DNA from: Kitasatospora sp. CB01950
GTDB taxonomy: Bacteria; Actinomycetota; Actinomycetes; Streptomycetales; Streptomycetaceae
DNA length: 64,000 nt
Assembly: GCF_001905465.1 (NCBI RefSeq)
Contig: NZ_LISX01000008.1
Coordinates: 32,183 to 96,182 of the forward strand
Direction: 5' to 3'
The notes under the pieces were generated by a model, which was not told where the DNA came from, did no database searches, and saw nothing but the letters and a program-made list of their open reading frames with translations. Positions within the stretch are counted from its first letter, which is position 1, and each line of letters begins with the position of its first letter. Both the position numbers and the translations under genes were made by a program. Positions 63,014 through 64,000 of the stretch are shown here, in pieces.

Positions 63014-63439
63014 TTGAGTCAGATGATGAGCCAGGCCGCCCAGAACCTGAACTGGCTGATCACCAACTTCGTGGACAACACCCCCGGGGTGTCCCACACG
63101 GTGGTGGTCTCCGCCGACGGTCTGCTGCTGTGCATGTCCGAGGGGTTCCCCCGGGATCGCGCCGATCAACTGGCCGCGGTCGCTTCCGGGTTGACCTCGC
63201 TGACCTCCGGCGCCAGCCGGATCTTCGAGGGCGGCGAGGTCAACCAGACCGTCGTGGAGATGGAGCGCGGGTTCCTGTTCCTGATGGCCGTCAGCGACGG
63301 CTCCGCGCTCGCGGTGCTCGCCTCGCCGGACTCCGACATCGGCCTGGTCGGCTACGAGATGGCCCTGCTGGTCGACCGGGCCGGCGCGGTGCTCACCCCG
63401 GCACTGCGGGCCGAGCTCCAGGGCAGCCTGCTGCACTGA
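63014..63439 (+). CDS. cvnB: CvnB, roadblock/LC7-domain protein
   Basis: Roadblock/LC7 proteins regulate small GTPases such as MglA-type CvnD. The 141-residue product contains AAQNLNWLITNFVDNTPGVS, VVVSADGLLLCMSEGFPRD, and LASPDSDIGLVGYEMALLVD. The TTG at 63014 has AGGAG at good distance and directly follows the cvnA stop; the ATG at 63023 would have the ribosome binding site 16 bases off. Close spacing implies coupling to cvnA. Confidence 0.9.
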   Translation: MSQMMSQAAQNLNWLITNFVDNTPGVSHTVVVSADGLLLCMSEGFPRDRADQLAAVASGLTSLTSGASRIFEGGEVNQTVVEMERGFLFLMAVSDGSALAVLASPDSDIGLVGYEMALLVDRAGAVLTPALRAELQGSLLH

Positions 63440-63481
63440 CGGCCGGTCCGGTCCCTCCCGCTCCTTCGCACCACCCTCACC

Positions 63482-63513
63482 GTGCCGGACCCACTCGAAC
63501 CCGGGTCCGGCAC
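63482..63513 (+). terminator. Hairpin between cvnB and cvnC
   Basis: Perfect 11-base arms (63482-63492, 63503-63513) with a 10-base loop. There is no T run. It may attenuate or process the conservon transcript. Confidence 0.5.
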
Positions 63514-63609
63514 ACCCACCCCCAAGTCTTCGCGGCTCGGTGGCTGACATCCGGTCAGCCGGCCGGCCGAGGGCTCCGGCCGCGAACGACTGCAGCACAA
63601 GGAGGACGC

Positions 63610-64000
63610 ATGCCCCCGACACCCGCCGGCAATTACGGAAACGGGTACGGAAACGGCTACGGCGGCCAGCAGTCGGACGGCTACGAGCAGCAGCCGCTGG
63701 TCCGCCCGTACGCCATGACCGGCGGACGTACCCGGCCGCGCTACCAGCTGGCCATCGAGGCCCTGATCTCGACCACCGGCACCAACGCGCCGGGCGTGCT
63801 GCTCCCCGAGCACGCGCGGATCGTGGCGCTGTGCCGCGAGGTCAAGTCGGTCGCCGAGATCTCCGCGCTGGCGGGAGTCCCGCTCGGGGTGGCCCGCATC
63901 CTCGTCGCAGACCTGGCGGAAGCCGGTCTGGTCGCCATCCACCAGCCCGCCGCGGCGGGCGAGTCGGGCGGTACGCCTGACGTCACGCTGCTCGAAAGGG
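63610..64000 (+). CDS. cvnC: CvnC, DUF742 protein, 3' end cut by window edge
   Basis: The ATG at 63610 follows AAGGAGGACGC. The visible 130 residues have a Gly/Tyr/Gln-rich start (NYGNGYGNGYGGQQSDGYEQ) and the DUF742 core: PLVRPYAMTGGRTRPRYQLA, HARIVALCREVKSVAEISAL, and GVARILVADLAEAGLVAIH, a helix-turn-helix-like part. The missing end is probably only a few residues (typical ends LLERVLxGL). The GTPase gene cvnD should follow outside the window. Confidence 0.92.
   Translation, partial: MPPTPAGNYGNGYGNGYGGQQSDGYEQQPLVRPYAMTGGRTRPRYQLAIEALISTTGTNAPGVLLPEHARIVALCREVKSVAEISALAGVPLGVARILVADLAEAGLVAIHQPAAAGESGGTPDVTLLER

Overview
The window is GC-rich chromosomal DNA from a member of the Streptomycetaceae (Streptomyces or Kitasatospora). 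The evidence is very high third-position GC, many GTG starts, NsdA-, HupS- and NdgR-type regulators, a conservon (CvnA/B/C), a CofC enzyme for coenzyme F420, and a gene order that matches, from memory, the core region around amtB-ffh-smc-rnc-leuCD-gltX of Streptomyces coelicolor. Most genes are housekeeping and lie on the minus strand.

Layout. 1-5.2 kb: rpsP, a KH RNA-binding protein, rimM, trmD, rplS and two tandem type I signal peptidases (the second cut by the window edge). 5.2-11.2 kb: a SprT-like zinc protein, proS, a SAM methyltransferase, a second-type FtsH protease and a GNAT acetyltransferase. 11.3-17.2 kb: the nitrogen operon amtB-glnK-glnD with a GlnR-like operator, followed by ffh. 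17.2-25.2 kb: nsdA, a prim-pol-like protein, ftsY, smc and a small coiled-coil protein. 25.5-30.8 kb: acylphosphatase, a catalytically degraded tyrosine-recombinase relative divergent from an MFS exporter, a TPM-domain surface protein and a DMT-type membrane protein.

30.8-40.4 kb: mutM, rnc, rpmF, a YceD/DUF177 protein, a DivIVA-like coiled-coil protein, coaD, rsmD, recG and a FakA-like DAK protein, all leftward. 40.6-47.9 kb: rpmB, thiD, pfkA, thiL, a stand-alone Lrp-type ligand domain, DUF3515, ddl, gpsA and plsC. 48.1-50.6 kb: cofC fused to an extra C-terminal domain, then a small accessory cassette of two overlapping unknown genes divergent from a GntR regulator across an AT-rich operator. 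50.9-55.1 kb: hupS, a small unknown, leuD, leuC and the divergent ndgR. 55.3-58.6 kb: a Gln-Glu-Glu-Glu-Gln tRNA cluster, gltX, an FAH-family hydrolase and a 67-residue repeat-containing protein. 59.0-64.0 kb: cvnA, cvnB and a 3'-truncated cvnC.

The functional themes are translation and protein export (r-proteins, SRP, signal peptidases), nitrogen sensing, chromosome organisation (SMC, HupS, RecG), and developmental or signalling control (NsdA, NdgR, conservon). No biosynthetic cluster, prophage, CRISPR array or complete insertion sequence was seen. The least explained parts are the 49.1-50.6 kb cassette, the dead recombinase with its three-copy operator, the CofC C-terminal domain with an internal leaderless-type promoter, and the palindrome upstream of the 67-residue protein.
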